In this document: piece after piece, positions 1 to 9,446 of the stretch
Layout: every line of letters starts with the position of its first letter
Numbering within the stretch: position 1 is the stretch's first letter
NCBI RefSeq assembly: GCF_000215975.1
Contig: NC_015682.1
Coordinates: 1,426,001-1,490,000, forward strand
Direction of reading: 5' to 3'
DNA from: Thermodesulfobacterium geofontis OPF15
Lineage (GTDB): Bacteria; Desulfobacterota; Thermodesulfobacteria; Thermodesulfobacteriales; Thermodesulfobacteriaceae
Length of the DNA stretch: 64,000 nucleotides
Position numbers and translations under genes: made by a program
The notes under the pieces: generated by a model
Told to the model about the DNA's origin: nothing
The model's database searches: none
What the model saw: only the letters and a program-made list of their open reading frames with translations

Positions 1-229
1 TTCTGCAGAATCTTCACAAAGGATTATCACTATATCAAGTTCATTATAGGGTATATTTTCAATAGACTTTGGATAATGAGAGGGAAGGATTAACGTTTAA
101 TGCTGGAGAAGAACCTGCAGAATAAATTTCTACTTGCTTTCCATACAACTTAGCAAAATATTTAACATATCCTTCTGCCATTTGACTTCTTGCTGAATTT
201 CCACTACATATAAAACCTATTTTGATATC
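1..229 (-). pseudogene. Remnant of an arsenate reductase / low-molecular-weight phosphatase gene
   Basis: Reading the minus strand from about 229 gives DIKIGFICSGNSARSQMAEG, then a YSAGSSPA stretch. This is the P-loop CX5R (CSGNSAR) and early core of the ArsC/low-molecular-weight tyrosine phosphatase fold. A stop codon lies immediately before Asp and no ATG is in frame, so the normal start is missing. After the VNP of the family (near 78-92) the frame shifts. It resumes as SHYPKSIENIPYNELD, with about 15 expected residues absent. The loss of start, the internal deletion and the frameshift together indicate decay. The 5' coding end is on the right; the left window edge cuts the 3' part. Confidence 0.7.
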
Positions 230-260
230 CTAATTAAAATTTTATCAAAAAAAATTTAAA

Positions 261-289
261 TTGTAAAAAACAAAATTCGGGATTATAAT
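261..289 (+). promoter_or_regulatory. Putative sigma-70 promoter of the small exported protein gene
   Basis: TTGTAA (261-266) and TATAAT (284-289) are separated by 17 bases. They lie 40 bases upstream of the ATG at 330, with an AAGGAGGAGG ribosome site between. Assigned by consensus only. Confidence 0.5.
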
Positions 290-329
290 TTAAAAGGCCA
301 AAAATATCAAATAAGGAGGAGGTGAAAAG

Positions 330-641
330 ATGAAGAGATTTGTAGCCTTTTTAGTTGGAGTTTCTCTTTTAGGCTTATCTGCTGTTTATGCTAAAGGTCC
401 TCAAGGTGGACCAGAAAAAGCTGGTCCTAAACCTTATCAAGGAGCTGGAATAGGTAAAGAGGTTAGCAATGCCACTAAGGAATTAAAGGGACAGGAAGAA
501 AAAAAAGGATTTGGGCAAACTGTTAGAGAAAGAGCACGTGAAAAGTCAAGAATTCAAGAACATAAAGAGCTAAAGAAACAACAAAAAATTCAAAAACAAA
601 TCAAACCAAAAGCTGGTACTGGCAATGCAACCTCTCAATAA
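330..641 (+). CDS. Small exported basic protein, function unknown
   Basis: A 103-residue protein. It starts with a clear Sec signal peptide: MKR, a hydrophobic core to about residue 20, and a likely cut after VYA. The mature part is Gly/Lys/Gln/Glu-rich, with GPQGGPEKAGPKPYQGAG first and then a charged, probably helical KERARE-like segment. I see no catalytic motif or cysteine and recognise no family. The start is supported by a strong AAGGAGGAGG ribosome site. The gene stands alone between a decayed arsC-like gene and the HARP gene. A periplasmic or surface-associated polycation is a guess; the export signal is what the sequence shows. Confidence 0.7.
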   Translation: MKRFVAFLVGVSLLGLSAVYAKGPQGGPEKAGPKPYQGAGIGKEVSNATKELKGQEEKKGFGQTVRERAREKSRIQEHKELKKQQKIQKQIKPKAGTGNATSQ

Positions 642-728
642 TCTAATTTAGATAATTTTAAAACATTAATAAAACACTCTAATCTTTTAGGCATACTTAG
701 TTATTTCTTAAAGGTTAATTATCGATTC

Positions 729-756
729 TTGACTTAAATTTTTAAATTTTTAAAAT
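729..756 (+). promoter_or_regulatory. Promoter placing transcription start at the ATG of the HARP gene (leaderless)
   Basis: TTGACT (729-734), 16 bases, then TAAAAT (751-756). Only six bases separate the -10 from the ATG at 763 and no Shine-Dalgarno sequence is present. The expected transcript would therefore begin at or next to the start codon. Confidence 0.5.
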
Positions 757-762
757 TATGTT

Positions 763-1344
763 ATGGAAAAGGAAAGGCTTGTTCCTGATACAAGTGTATT
801 TACTAATCCTAATGTTTACACACAATTTGGAAAAAATCCTTCAGAAGCTTTTACCAATTTTCTTTTAATGGTTGCTGAGTTAGAAGGTGATGTTGCGGTT
901 TATATTCCTACCTCGGTTTTTGAAGAATTAAAAAGAATGCTAACAGATCTTAAACTTCCTCCGAAAGCTCGTTCAGTCTTAAAAGTAAAATCTCCCAAAA
1001 AATATGAGCTTTATATACCTGCTTTTTTAATGTATGAATTTATTGAAGAATTAAGAAATAGAATTAATAAAGGTTTAAGAGTTGCTGAGGAAGCTGTAAA
1101 AGCATCAACTTATAAAAAGCCTGAAGAAGTTTTAAAGTTTTTAAGAAAAAGATATAGAGAAGTTTTAAGAGAAGGAATTGTAGATAGTAAAGAAGACCTG
1201 GAATTAATTCTTCTTTCTTTAGAACTTGATGCAATAGTTCTTTCTGCTGATAAAGGAGTTTTAAATATGGCAGATAAATTAGGATTAAGATATTTAGAAC
1301 CAAAAGATATAAAAGATACTTTAGAAGGTTTTAAACTTTGGTAG
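763..1344 (+). CDS. Protein-only RNase P of the HARP type (PIN domain)
   Basis: This 193-residue protein matches the family first annotated as RNA ligase partner and later shown, for Aquifex Aq_880, to be a minimal protein-only RNase P that removes tRNA 5' leaders. Visible PIN features are the N-terminal PDTSVFTNP (Asp9), the middle helical arm (about 60-135), and DSKEDLE...LSADKG near the C-terminus. Asp141, Asp145 and Asp163 are the likely remaining metal ligands. Length equals that of the Aquifex enzyme. The gene is monocistronic and convergent with lptE, whose stop abuts this one. Whether the genome also has rnpA/rnpB cannot be seen here. Family call is firm; in vivo RNase P role is inference. 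Confidence 0.88.
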   Translation: MEKERLVPDTSVFTNPNVYTQFGKNPSEAFTNFLLMVAELEGDVAVYIPTSVFEELKRMLTDLKLPPKARSVLKVKSPKKYELYIPAFLMYEFIEELRNRINKGLRVAEEAVKASTYKKPEEVLKFLRKRYREVLREGIVDSKEDLELILLSLELDAIVLSADKGVLNMADKLGLRYLEPKDIKDTLEGFKLW

Positions 1345-1887
1345 CTATTTAATTTCTAATTCTTTAAACATAATATCCTGTAGGATAAGTTCTGCTAAAT
1401 CCTTAGCTAAAATCTTTAAAGCCTCTTCTCTTCCAGGATCAAGAACATTTGAGGTAACTTCAATAGGAACGCGATATATCTCATATCTACTTAATTTGCC
1501 CTCTAAAATAACTTTACCTTCTTTTTTTTCTATAAGCTTATACTTTCCTTCAAATTCAATTTTTCTTTCCTTAGTTTGAATAAAGGTTTCATAAGCTACA
1601 GGAACTAAATATACTTTCGTTATTTCTCCTTTTAATATTAAGTCAGCTCTTGATTCATCATATACAGGCATTAAAAATTTCCCCTCAGCTAATTTATGTC
1701 TTAGTTCATAAGCGAGCATCTCTCCTAAGGCAGTTTCTGAAGTAAAGTTTTTCCAAGGGGCAATATAAACAGTTTGCCATTCAGGCTTAAAATAGGAAGG
1801 TCTTTCTTGAAATTGGTAACCACAGGAAAAAAAGAAAAAACTAAGAAACAACAAAATTAACCAATTTCTTAGGCACAAATACCACAT
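1345..1887 (-). CDS. lptE: LptE-like outer-membrane LPS assembly lipoprotein
   Basis: A 180-residue lipoprotein. It has a hydrophobic signal ending in FFFSC, with Cys as the lipidated residue, followed by GYQFQERP. The GYxF start, then [27 protein letters not shown] and an ILKGEITKV strand, are typical of LptE. LptE plugs the LptD barrel that inserts LPS in the outer membrane. The start overlaps the last 47 bases of leuS, as in many proteobacteria where lptE follows leuS. Divergence within LptE is large, so the call rests on lipobox, length, GY motif and context. Confidence 0.82.
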   Translation of the reverse strand: MWYLCLRNWLILLFLSFFFFSCGYQFQERPSYFKPEWQTVYIAPWKNFTSETALGEMLAYELRHKLAEGKFLMPVYDESRADLILKGEITKVYLVPVAYETFIQTKERKIEFEGKYKLIEKKEGKVILEGKLSRYEIYRVPIEVTSNVLDPGREEALKILAKDLAELILQDIMFKELEIK

Positions 1888-4429
1888 TTTTTAAATTCTT
1901 TCCCTCCAAATATTTTTTTATTTTTGGACGCTCTTGAGCTAATCTTATAATTTCTTCCTTAGAAAGCTCAACAGGAACCTCTATCTGATCTCTTACTTTA
2001 CCATTAACTTGAATTACAAGAATAAAGATATCTTCTTCAATAAGAGCAGGATCATATTCAGGAAATTTCTCTAAGGAAATAAAAGTTTTATGCCCCAATT
2101 CCTCCCAAAGTTCTTCTGCAATATGAGGACAAATTGGAGAAATAAGAAGTAAAACCTTATCAAAACATTCCTTTAAAACTTTTTTATTTTTTTCATCTTC
2201 TGTAGAAATCTCTTTTAAAGTATCCTCTAAAAGGTTTAAAAATTCCATAATAGCTGCTATAGCTGTATTAAAGTGGAGCCTCTTTTCTAAATCTTCTGAA
2301 ACTTTTTTAATGGTTTGGTGAAGTTTTCTTCTCAATTTTAAAAGATTGTTGGGAAGATCTTTCAAATCTTCCTCTTTATAAGAGACTTCTTTTAATTTTT
2401 CTGCATAATTTATAACCAAATTATATAATCTTTTCAAAAATCTAAATGCTCCTTCAATTCCGTGATCACTCCATTCAAGATCTTTTTCTGGTGGAGCTGC
2501 AAAAGCTATAAATAATCTAACTGTATCAGCTCCATATTTTTCAATCATTTGATCTGGATCAACAATATTGCATTTGCTTTTAGACATTTTTTCAAATTTT
2601 CCAACAATAACCTCTTTTCCACATCCATCTTTTAAACATTTTCCTTCAGGAGAAACCTCTTCTGGATAAAGCCAGCCATGAATAGGACATTTATAGGTTT
2701 CTTTTATTACCATCCCTTGAGTTAATAGATTAAGAAAGGGCTCATCTAAATCAAAATAGCCAAGATCTCTCAAAACTTTTGTAAAAAATCTGGCATAAAG
2801 TAGGTGTAAAATAGCATGCTCTATTCCACCGATGTATTGATCAACAGGAAGCCAATATTTTATATCCTCTTTATTAAAAGGTTCAGGATAATTGGGACAG
2901 GCAAATCTTGCGAAATACCAAGAAGATTCTACAAAAGTATCAAAAGTATCAGTTTCTCTTTTTGCTTGAGAACCGCATTTTGGACATTTAGTATTTACAA
3001 ATTCAGAAAGATTAGGAAGAGGCGACCTTCCTGAAGGATCTATTTGAGCATCTAAAGGTAAGATTACAGGAAGATTTTCTATTTTTTCCGGAACAATTCC
3101 ACATCTTTCGCAATAAATCATTGGAATAGGACATCCCCAATATCTCTGACGAGAAATTCCCCAATCTCTTAACCTATAAGTAACTTTCTTTTTACCAAGT
3201 CCCTTTTCTTCTAAATATGCTGTTATTTTAGCTTTACCCTCAATACTGTCTAATCCTGTAAAGATGTCTGAATTAACCATAATGCCTGGTTCTTCATAAG
3301 CACTTTCCATCTCCTCAGGAACTAAATCTTTATCCTTAGGTTTAATAACAACTTTAATAGGAAGCTTATATTTTTTAGCAAATTCGAAGTCTCTCTGGTC
3401 ATGGGCAGGAACACACATTATAGCACCTGTTCCATATTCCATTAAAACAAAATTAGCAACAAAAAGAGGCAATTTTTCAGCTGTAAGAGGATGAAAGGCA
3501 TAGGTTTCCAAAAAGAGACCTTCCTTTTCAGCTATACCAGCTTCTATATCTCTTCTTTCTTTTCTAACTTTTTCTATAAAATTTTCTAATTCCTTTTTTA
3601 ATCCTTTTTTCTCTGCAATTTTTTTAGCCATTGGATGTTCTGGAGACATACAAACGAAAGTCGCACCAAAAAGAGTATCTGGACGAGTAGTATACACAAT
3701 AAGGTCTTCTTCTATTTCAGGAATTGGGAATTTGATTTCTGCTCCTTCACTTTTTCCTATCCAATTTATTTGCATGGTTATAACTTTTTCAGGCCAATGT
3801 CCTTCAAGTTTTTTAAGGTCTTCTAAAAGTTCTTCAGCATAAGCTGTAATTTTAAGAAACCATCCTTCCATTTCTTTAAGGGTGACCTCTTCTCCGCATC
3901 TCCAACAAGCTCCATTTTCTACTTGCTCATTTGCAAGAACCGTGTGACAAGAAGGACACCAATTTACTAAGGTTTTTTTTCTATAAGCAAGACCTCTTTC
4001 ATACATTTCTATAAAAAAACGCTGTTCATGTTTGTAATATTCAGGATCACAGGTTGCGAATTCCCTACTCCAATCATAGCTAAAACCAAGTTTTTTTAAT
4101 TGATTCCTCATATAATCTATATTTGAATAGGTCCACTTAGCTGGATGAACTCCGTGTTTAAGGGCTGCATTTTCTGCAGGAAGTCCAAAAGCATCCCAAC
4201 CCATAGGATGTAAAACATTATATCCTTTCATTCTCTTTACTCGAGCTAATATATCTCCTAAGGTATAGTTTCTTACATGCCCCATATGAATTCTACCTGA
4301 AGGATAAGGAAACATCTCTAAAACATAATATTTAGGCTTTGAAGGATCTCTTTTTACTTCAAAAATTTTATTTTCTTCCCAAAGTTTTTGCCATTTAGCT
4401 TCTATAGAAGAAAAATCATATTTTTTCAT
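1841..4429 (-). CDS. leuS: Leucyl-tRNA synthetase
   Basis: An 862-residue class I synthetase that charges tRNA-Leu in the cytoplasm. The HIGH motif reads HMGH at residues 48-51 ([14 protein letters not shown]) and KMSKS is at 614-618. Between them are a zinc knuckle (CPSCH...CWRCG), the CP1 editing domain ([12 protein letters not shown] and the [12 protein letters not shown] signature) and a second Cys-rich insert. Length is normal for bacterial LeuRS. A good GGAGG ribosome site precedes the ATG. It is 32 bases downstream of icd and overlaps lptE, suggesting an icd-leuS-lptE transcript. Confidence 0.97.
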   Translation of the reverse strand: MKKYDFSSIEAKWQKLWEENKIFEVKRDPSKPKYYVLEMFPYPSGRIHMGHVRNYTLGDILARVKRMKGYNVLHPMGWDAFGLPAENAALKHGVHPAKWTYSNIDYMRNQLKKLGFSYDWSREFATCDPEYYKHEQRFFIEMYERGLAYRKKTLVNWCPSCHTVLANEQVENGACWRCGEEVTLKEMEGWFLKITAYAEELLEDLKKLEGHWPEKVITMQINWIGKSEGAEIKFPIPEIEEDLIVYTTRPDTLFGATFVCMSPEHPMAKKIAEKKGLKKELENFIEKVRKERRDIEAGIAEKEGLFLETYAFHPLTAEKLPLFVANFVLMEYGTGAIMCVPAHDQRDFEFAKKYKLPIKVVIKPKDKDLVPEEMESAYEEPGIMVNSDIFTGLDSIEGKAKITAYLEEKGLGKKKVTYRLRDWGISRQRYWGCPIPMIYCERCGIVPEKIENLPVILPLDAQIDPSGRSPLPNLSEFVNTKCPKCGSQAKRETDTFDTFVESSWYFARFACPNYPEPFNKEDIKYWLPVDQYIGGIEHAILHLLYARFFTKVLRDLGYFDLDEPFLNLLTQGMVIKETYKCPIHGWLYPEEVSPEGKCLKDGCGKEVIVGKFEKMSKSKCNIVDPDQMIEKYGADTVRLFIAFAAPPEKDLEWSDHGIEGAFRFLKRLYNLVINYAEKLKEVSYKEEDLKDLPNNLLKLRRKLHQTIKKVSEDLEKRLHFNTAIAAIMEFLNLLEDTLKEISTEDEKNKKVLKECFDKVLLLISPICPHIAEELWEELGHKTFISLEKFPEYDPALIEEDIFILVIQVNGKVRDQIEVPVELSKEEIIRLAQERPKIKKYLEGKNLKNVVFVPKKLVNFVVS

Positions 4430-4461
4430 AGATAATCCTCCTAAACTGCCTTTACAAAAAT

Positions 4462-5685
4462 TTATTCTTCTTCATAAATATTTTTTATTATAGCATCTGC
4501 AAATTCAGAACATTTAACTTCTTTTGCTCCTTCAAGCTGTCTTGCAAGGTCATAAGTAACTATTTTTTGTTGAATAGTTTTAGAAAGTGCTTTCCATATA
4601 AGATCTGCTGCCTCTTTCCAACCGATATATTCGAGCATCATTTTTCCAGAAAGAATAAGTGAAGAAGGATTCACCTTATCAAGTCCTGCATATTTTGGAG
4701 CAGAACCATGAGTAGCTTCAAAAATAGCATATCCATCTCCTATATTAGCACCTGGCGCCATACCTAATCCACCTACTTGAGCTGCAAGGGCATCTGAAAG
4801 ATAATCTCCATTTAAATTAGGAGTTGCAAGAACACTATACTCTTCAGGTTTCAAAAGTGCCCATTGAAACATAGCATCTGCAATTCTATCTTTTATTACT
4901 ATAATTCCTTCTGGAACTCCATTAGGATATTTTTCAGGAACCTCATTTTCAAAAACGGTTTTATCTGGAAATTCCTCTTTAGCTAGTTCATACCCCCAAT
5001 TTCTAAAAGCCCCTTCTGTATATTTCATTATATTTCCTTTGTGAACAAGAGTAACACTTGGGTAACCATTTTCTAAAGCATATTTTATAGCTTTCCGAAC
5101 AAGTCTATAGGTCCCAAATTTACTTATAGGCTTAATTCCAATTCCAGAATCTTCTCTTATTTCTTTTCCAAAATTTTCTTTTATAAATTCTATAAGTTTT
5201 TTGGCTTCCTTTGATCCCGCAGGATATTCAATTCCTGCATAAACATCCTCTGTATTTTCTCTAAAAACTACCATATTTACTTTCTCTGGATACTTAACTG
5301 GAGATGGTGTTCCAGGGATCCATTTTATGGGTCTTACACAAGCATAAAGATCTAATACTTGTCTTAAAGTAACATTAAGACTCCTAAATCCACCTCCAAC
5401 TGGTGTAGTAAGCGGACCTTTAATAGCAACCACACATTCTTTTATAGTTTGTAAAGTTTCTTCTGGTAAGTAATTACCTGTTTCTTTATAAGCTTTTTCA
5501 CCTGCTAAAATTTCTTTCCAGAGGATTTTTCTTTTGCCATTATAAGCTTTTTCAATCGCTGCATTTAAAACTTTTAAAGTTGCTCTCATTATATCTGGAC
5601 CAATTCCATCTCCTTCTATATAAGGAATTTCAGGATCATCTGGAACATCAAGAGAAAAATCACTTCTAAGTCTTATTTTTCCCAT
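4462..5685 (-). CDS. icd: Isocitrate dehydrogenase (NADP type)
   Basis: A 407-residue protein that decarboxylates isocitrate to 2-oxoglutarate. Visible motifs are [13 protein letters not shown], the substrate loop [17 protein letters not shown] (the Ser that kinase/phosphatase modifies in E. coli lies in this type of loop), [15 protein letters not shown], and the NADP-binding [22 protein letters not shown] and the [11 protein letters not shown] segment match dimeric bacterial Icd. No isocitrate lyase or AceK is nearby. First gene of a minus-strand run with leuS. Coenzyme choice is inferred from family similarity. Confidence 0.94.
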   Translation of the reverse strand: MGKIRLRSDFSLDVPDDPEIPYIEGDGIGPDIMRATLKVLNAAIEKAYNGKRKILWKEILAGEKAYKETGNYLPEETLQTIKECVVAIKGPLTTPVGGGFRSLNVTLRQVLDLYACVRPIKWIPGTPSPVKYPEKVNMVVFRENTEDVYAGIEYPAGSKEAKKLIEFIKENFGKEIREDSGIGIKPISKFGTYRLVRKAIKYALENGYPSVTLVHKGNIMKYTEGAFRNWGYELAKEEFPDKTVFENEVPEKYPNGVPEGIIVIKDRIADAMFQWALLKPEEYSVLATPNLNGDYLSDALAAQVGGLGMAPGANIGDGYAIFEATHGSAPKYAGLDKVNPSSLILSGKMMLEYIGWKEAADLIWKALSKTIQQKIVTYDLARQLEGAKEVKCSEFADAIIKNIYEEE

Positions 5686-5741
5686 ATTTTAAAAAACCTC
5701 CCCTAAAATTTATCCTAAAAATCTTAATCCAAGTAAGAATT

Positions 5742-5770
5742 TTGACAAGATAAAAAACTCCCTATATAAT
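5742..5770 (+). promoter_or_regulatory. Near-perfect sigma-70 promoter with an almost leaderless downstream gene
   Basis: TTGACA (5742-5747) and TATAAT (5765-5770), both exact consensus, are separated by 17 bases. The predicted start is near 5777, leaving only about seven bases before the ATG at 5784 and no room for a Shine-Dalgarno sequence. Confidence 0.75.
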
Positions 5771-5783
5771 ATTTTAAATAATT

Positions 5784-6464
5784 ATGGATATTGCAAAAGA
5801 AATTAAAAAATATCTTATCTACCTAAATGAATTGGGATTTAGTTATATTCCTGCTGATGAAAATTTTAAAAAATTATTGAAAAATAATACCTATTTCTCA
5901 GAAAATAATTTAGAAAAAATTAAAAATGCTATAGCTAATTGTGAAAAATGTCCTCTTTGTAGAGTAAGAAAACAACCTATATGGGGTGAAGGAGATTTAG
6001 AAGCAAAACTTATGCTTATTACTGAGTTTCCAGATAAAGACGAAGATTTTTATGGTAAACCATTTGTAGGAGCTATGGAGGAACTTCTAGAGAAAATATT
6101 AAAAAGTATAAATTTAACAAGAAAAGACTTTTTCATTACCCATGCTGTTAAATGTAAGACCCCTGGAGGTAGACCTCCTGAATTTGAAGAAATTTCAGCT
6201 TGTAAAACCTATCTTCTTAAACAGATTAAGTTTTTAAATCCTAAACTTATTTTAGCTTTTGGATTTACACCTCCAAAAATCTTTTTTGATAATAACCCTA
6301 CCCTCTCTTCTATCAGAGGACAGCCTATAAAAATTAAAGATTCTATCATTCTTTTTACTTATCATCCTAATTATATGCTTAAAAACCCAGCTGTAAAACG
6401 TTTATTATGGGAAGACTTACAAAAATTTAGGAAATTTTATGAACAAATTTTTAAAATTTCTTAA
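5784..6464 (+). CDS. Family 4-like Fe-S uracil-DNA glycosylase
   Basis: A 226-residue base-excision repair enzyme that removes uracil from DNA. Iron-sulfur ligands fit the family pattern: CEKCPLCR (Cys53, Cys56) and Cys124/Cys140 spaced by 15 residues. Other landmarks are GKPFVGAMEELLEKIL, VKCKTPGGR and YHPNYMLKNP (His194; usual HPAALL). Two motifs deviate. The usual GEAPG reads TEFPD (80-84), keeping only Glu and Pro. The Asn of the usual TNVVKCRPPGNR is His120. Roughly 50 extra N-terminal residues precede the first Cys, which is common in bacterial homologues. It overlaps the nfeD-type gene by 26 bases. Confidence 0.87.
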   Translation: MDIAKEIKKYLIYLNELGFSYIPADENFKKLLKNNTYFSENNLEKIKNAIANCEKCPLCRVRKQPIWGEGDLEAKLMLITEFPDKDEDFYGKPFVGAMEELLEKILKSINLTRKDFFITHAVKCKTPGGRPPEFEEISACKTYLLKQIKFLNPKLILAFGFTPPKIFFDNNPTLSSIRGQPIKIKDSIILFTYHPNYMLKNPAVKRLLWEDLQKFRKFYEQIFKIS

Positions 6465-7740
6465 AATTTTTTTCCTAATTAGCTATTTTCTTTGTTCTTC
6501 AGGTTTTTGTAAAGAAAATAAGATTTTTTTAGTTAAAATCGATGCTCCTATAACCCCAGTTATTGCTAATTTTTTAATATATAGTATTGATTTAGCTAAT
6601 AAAGAGGCTTCTCAAGCTTTAATCATAGAATTGGATACTCCCGGAGGATTAGTTGAGTCTACAAGAGAAATTGTGAAAGAAATTTTACAAAGTAAAGTTC
6701 CCATTATTGTATATGTAAGTCCCTCAGGAGCAAGAGCAGCTTCAGCAGGAACCTTTATTTTACTTGCTTCCCACTTAGCAGCTATGGCTCCGGGAACACG
6801 TGTAGGCGCTGCTCATCCTATAGAACTTACAGGAAAAGCCGACGAAAAGGTGATGGAAAAAATAACTAACGATTTAGTTACTTGGGCTAAAAATCTTGCC
6901 CAAATGAGAAAAAGAAATGAAAAATTTGCTGAAGAAGCTGTGAAAAAAAGTAAAAGTATTACAGAAACAGAAGCTCTTAATTTGGGAGTTATAGAAATAA
7001 TAGCCAAAGATTTGAATGAACTTATCCAAAAGGCTCATGGAAAAAGTGTTATAATAGATGAACAAAAAATTTCTTTAAATTTAAAAAATTGTGAAATAAA
7101 AGAAATTAAAGAAGATTTAAAAACGAAGATCTTGAAAATTTTAACTAATCCCAATTTAGTATATTTACTTTTAATGCTTGGACTTGCTGGTCTTTATTTT
7201 GAATTTTCTCATCCAGGAACAATTTTCCCAGGGGTAATAGGAACAATTTGTTTAATTCTTGCCTTAGTAGGTTTAAGTATTTTACCTGTTAATTATGCAG
7301 GTTTAGCTTTAATTATTTTAGGTGGAATCCTTTTCTTTTTAGAATTACAGATAGCTTCACACGGACTCCTTGCTCTTGGAGGAGGTATTTGTCTTCTTTT
7401 AGGATCTCTTATGCTTTTTGGGAAAAATCCTCCCTCTCTGAGAGTTTATCAACCCTTTTTATACACAGTAATTCTAACCATTTCTGCAGCTTTGGGAGGT
7501 ATTACTTATTTAGCTATAAAAACACTTAGAAAAAAACCTGTTTCGGGTAGAGAAGCCCTTATTAATAAAATCGGGAAAGTAATAGAAGATGTAGGACCAA
7601 AAGAAGGTAAGATATTTGTAGAGGGTGAAATATGGAAAGCTGTAGCTGATGAATATATTCCAAAGGGAACAAAAGTAATAGTAATTGAAAAGCAAGGATT
7701 TGTTTTAAAAGTAAAACCTTTAAAAGCGCAATTTAAATGA
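6439..7740 (+). CDS. NfeD / 1510-N type membrane-bound ClpP-class serine protease
   Basis: A 433-residue protein with signal or anchor segment (6-22). A ClpP-like protease domain follows, with ELDTPGGL at 65-72 and GARAASAGTFI carrying the probable nucleophile Ser102. Lys141 (MEKITNDLV) is the likely general base, as in Pyrococcus PH1510. Next come about four to five membrane helices (232-360) and a C-terminal OB-fold NfeD domain (IGKVIEDVGPKEGKIFVEGEIW). The family cleaves membrane proteins such as stomatin. No stomatin/SPFH gene is adjacent here, which is unusual since they are commonly paired. The start lies inside the glycosylase gene and the stop overlaps the next ATG by four bases. Confidence 0.88.
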   Translation: MNKFLKFLKIFFLISYFLCSSGFCKENKIFLVKIDAPITPVIANFLIYSIDLANKEASQALIIELDTPGGLVESTREIVKEILQSKVPIIVYVSPSGARAASAGTFILLASHLAAMAPGTRVGAAHPIELTGKADEKVMEKITNDLVTWAKNLAQMRKRNEKFAEEAVKKSKSITETEALNLGVIEIIAKDLNELIQKAHGKSVIIDEQKISLNLKNCEIKEIKEDLKTKILKILTNPNLVYLLLMLGLAGLYFEFSHPGTIFPGVIGTICLILALVGLSILPVNYAGLALIILGGILFFLELQIASHGLLALGGGICLLLGSLMLFGKNPPSLRVYQPFLYTVILTISAALGGITYLAIKTLRKKPVSGREALINKIGKVIEDVGPKEGKIFVEGEIWKAVADEYIPKGTKVIVIEKQGFVLKVKPLKAQFK

Positions 7741-8252
7741 AAAAAATTATTTACCTCTTTTTGTTTTTATTAATCTTTAATAAAGCTTCTTATGGTTTAG
7801 AAAATTCTACTAATAATTGTAAAACCATAAATTTCGATTTAGAAAACAATGAATTTTTTATTGAGATTGAAGGATTTTCCGCAAAACCTGTAAAAAAGGA
7901 ATCTATCACCTTTCTGGGAAATATTGTAATAGAAAAAAGAATCTATAAGAATTCAAATAAAAAATTAAAAGTCAGTTTATATAGAGGAAAAAATCTTATT
8001 AACAATTGGAAACTTTTGCTTTTTTCTCTAAGCGGCTTTTCTGAAGAAAGTTTAAAAGATTTAGAAATAGAAAATTTTAAAGCAAAAGTTTATGAAAAAG
8101 AAAATTATAAAGCAGTTATTTTACCCTTATTAGAAAGTGAAAATATGGGATTAGTAATTATTTTTAGCTCTGAAACCTTAACCTTAGAAGAAATGATAGA
8201 TCTAATAAAAAAATTTCCTATTCAAAAATTCTATTTATCCTCTTGCTCTTAA
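7737..8252 (+). CDS. Hypothetical exported protein
   Basis: A 171-residue protein with an N-terminal hydrophobic signal (about 3-18, MKKIIYLFLFLLIFNKAS). The rest is lysine- and glutamate-rich, apparently all beta with short helices, and ends in a Cys-Ser tail. I recognise no family or active site. ATGA overlap with the NfeD-type gene argues for co-translation with it. Its 3' end overlaps the convergent ybeY-pdxJ reading frame by 18 bases. A periplasmic partner of the membrane protease is possible but is only suggested by position. Confidence 0.7.
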   Translation: MKKIIYLFLFLLIFNKASYGLENSTNNCKTINFDLENNEFFIEIEGFSAKPVKKESITFLGNIVIEKRIYKNSNKKLKVSLYRGKNLINNWKLLLFSLSGFSEESLKDLEIENFKAKVYEKENYKAVILPLLESENMGLVIIFSSETLTLEEMIDLIKKFPIQKFYLSSCS

Positions 8253-9446
8253 AATTAACTCTTTCATTTCTCTTACAGCATCTTTAATTCCTACAAAAAG
8301 AGCTCTTGAAACAATGCTATGTCCTATACTAAACTCTTCTATCTGAGGTATAGCTGCAACAGGTCCTATGTTTTCATAATTTAAGCCATGTCCAGCATGA
8401 ACTATAAAACCGAGATCTTTAGCTAATCTTGCAGAAATTTCAATTTTATTAAGTTCCTCTTCTCTTTTTTCATCTGTTTCAGCTTCTGCATACATTCCTG
8501 TATGAATTTCTATGATTTGAGCACCTGTTTTTTTAGCAAGTTTTATAGCTTTTTCATCTGGATTTAAAAATAAGCTTACTTTTATCCCTGCTTCGTTAAG
8601 TTCTTTAACTGCTTTTTTAACCTCCTCTACCCTTCTCTCTAAATTCATTCCTCCTTCTGTGGTAATCTCTTCTACCCTTTCTGGAACCAAAGTAACCTGA
8701 TAAGGTTTTATTTCTTTTGCAAATTTAATTAGATAATCATCTATAGCCATCTCTAAGATAAGTTTAGTTTTTATAATCTCCTTTATAATTCTTACATCCC
8801 TTTCTTTAATATGCCTTCTATCAAGCCTTAAATGAACAACAATTCCATCAGCCCCTCCAAGTTCTGCAAGTACTGCAGCATGAACAGGATCAGGATAACA
8901 GGTTCTTCTTGCTTCTCTTACAGTTGCTACATGATCTACATTTACTGCCAATTTTGCAGGCATATATTCCCTCCTTTTAAGAAAATTTATAAGTTTCTTC
9001 TTATCTTTTTTAAAGGCAATTTTATTAAGTAAGTTTAACTCATTTTTTAACATAAGAAAAGGTGAAAACCATCCCCTTTCATGGTCATAATCTAAAAGAT
9101 GAAAAAGTCCATGAGTAACTAAAGCAAGAAGATAATTTTTAAAATCAATTTCATAAATTTTTGATTCCTCTTTTGCTTTCTCAACAGATATAATAATTTC
9201 TCCCAAAATATTAGAAATCAAAGGGCTTTCCTTAGCAAATGGAAAGGCTAAAACATTAGTAGGATATGGTCTTCCTAAATATTGAGTATTGAGTTTTTTA
9301 ATATGTTTATTATCTGTAAAAACTAAAGATATTTCCTTATGGAAGAGTTTTAAATATTTTAAGGCTTTTTCTATTCTTTTTTTTAATTCATTGATTTCTT
9401 TTTGGGAAATAAGTTTTTTAGAGGTAAGATGTATTAAAATTGGCAT
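8235..9446 (-). CDS. YbeY endoribonuclease fused in frame to PdxJ (pyridoxine 5'-phosphate synthase)
   Basis: One 403-codon frame without a stop. Residues 1-160 are YbeY, the rRNA-maturation metallo-RNase. PYPTNVLAFPF and THGLFHLLDYDH (111-122) give the HGxLHLxGYDH zinc signature, with Gly replaced by Asp. Residues 162-403 are a complete PdxJ, which forms pyridoxine 5'-phosphate: NVDHVATVREARR, EIHTGMYAEA and VHAGHGLNYENI are all present. Codons 156-162 (K-R-R-E-Y-M) also spell AAAGGAGGGAATATATG, a strong ribosome site and ATG at 8963. PdxJ could therefore be made alone (242 residues, the normal length) as well as fused. The start overlaps the trmI stop (TAATG). Confidence 0.9.
   Translation of the reverse strand: MPILIHLTSKKLISQKEINELKKRIEKALKYLKLFHKEISLVFTDNKHIKKLNTQYLGRPYPTNVLAFPFAKESPLISNILGEIIISVEKAKEESKIYEIDFKNYLLALVTHGLFHLLDYDHERGWFSPFLMLKNELNLLNKIAFKKDKKKLINFLKRREYMPAKLAVNVDHVATVREARRTCYPDPVHAAVLAELGGADGIVVHLRLDRRHIKERDVRIIKEIIKTKLILEMAIDDYLIKFAKEIKPYQVTLVPERVEEITTEGGMNLERRVEEVKKAVKELNEAGIKVSLFLNPDEKAIKLAKKTGAQIIEIHTGMYAEAETDEKREEELNKIEISARLAKDLGFIVHAGHGLNYENIGPVAAIPQIEEFSIGHSIVSRALFVGIKDAVREMKELILRARG

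Noticed and set aside
6813-7065. Minus-strand ORFs within the NfeD-type protease gene
   Set aside because: Antisense shadows of a gene with conserved catalytic motifs; no ribosome sites.
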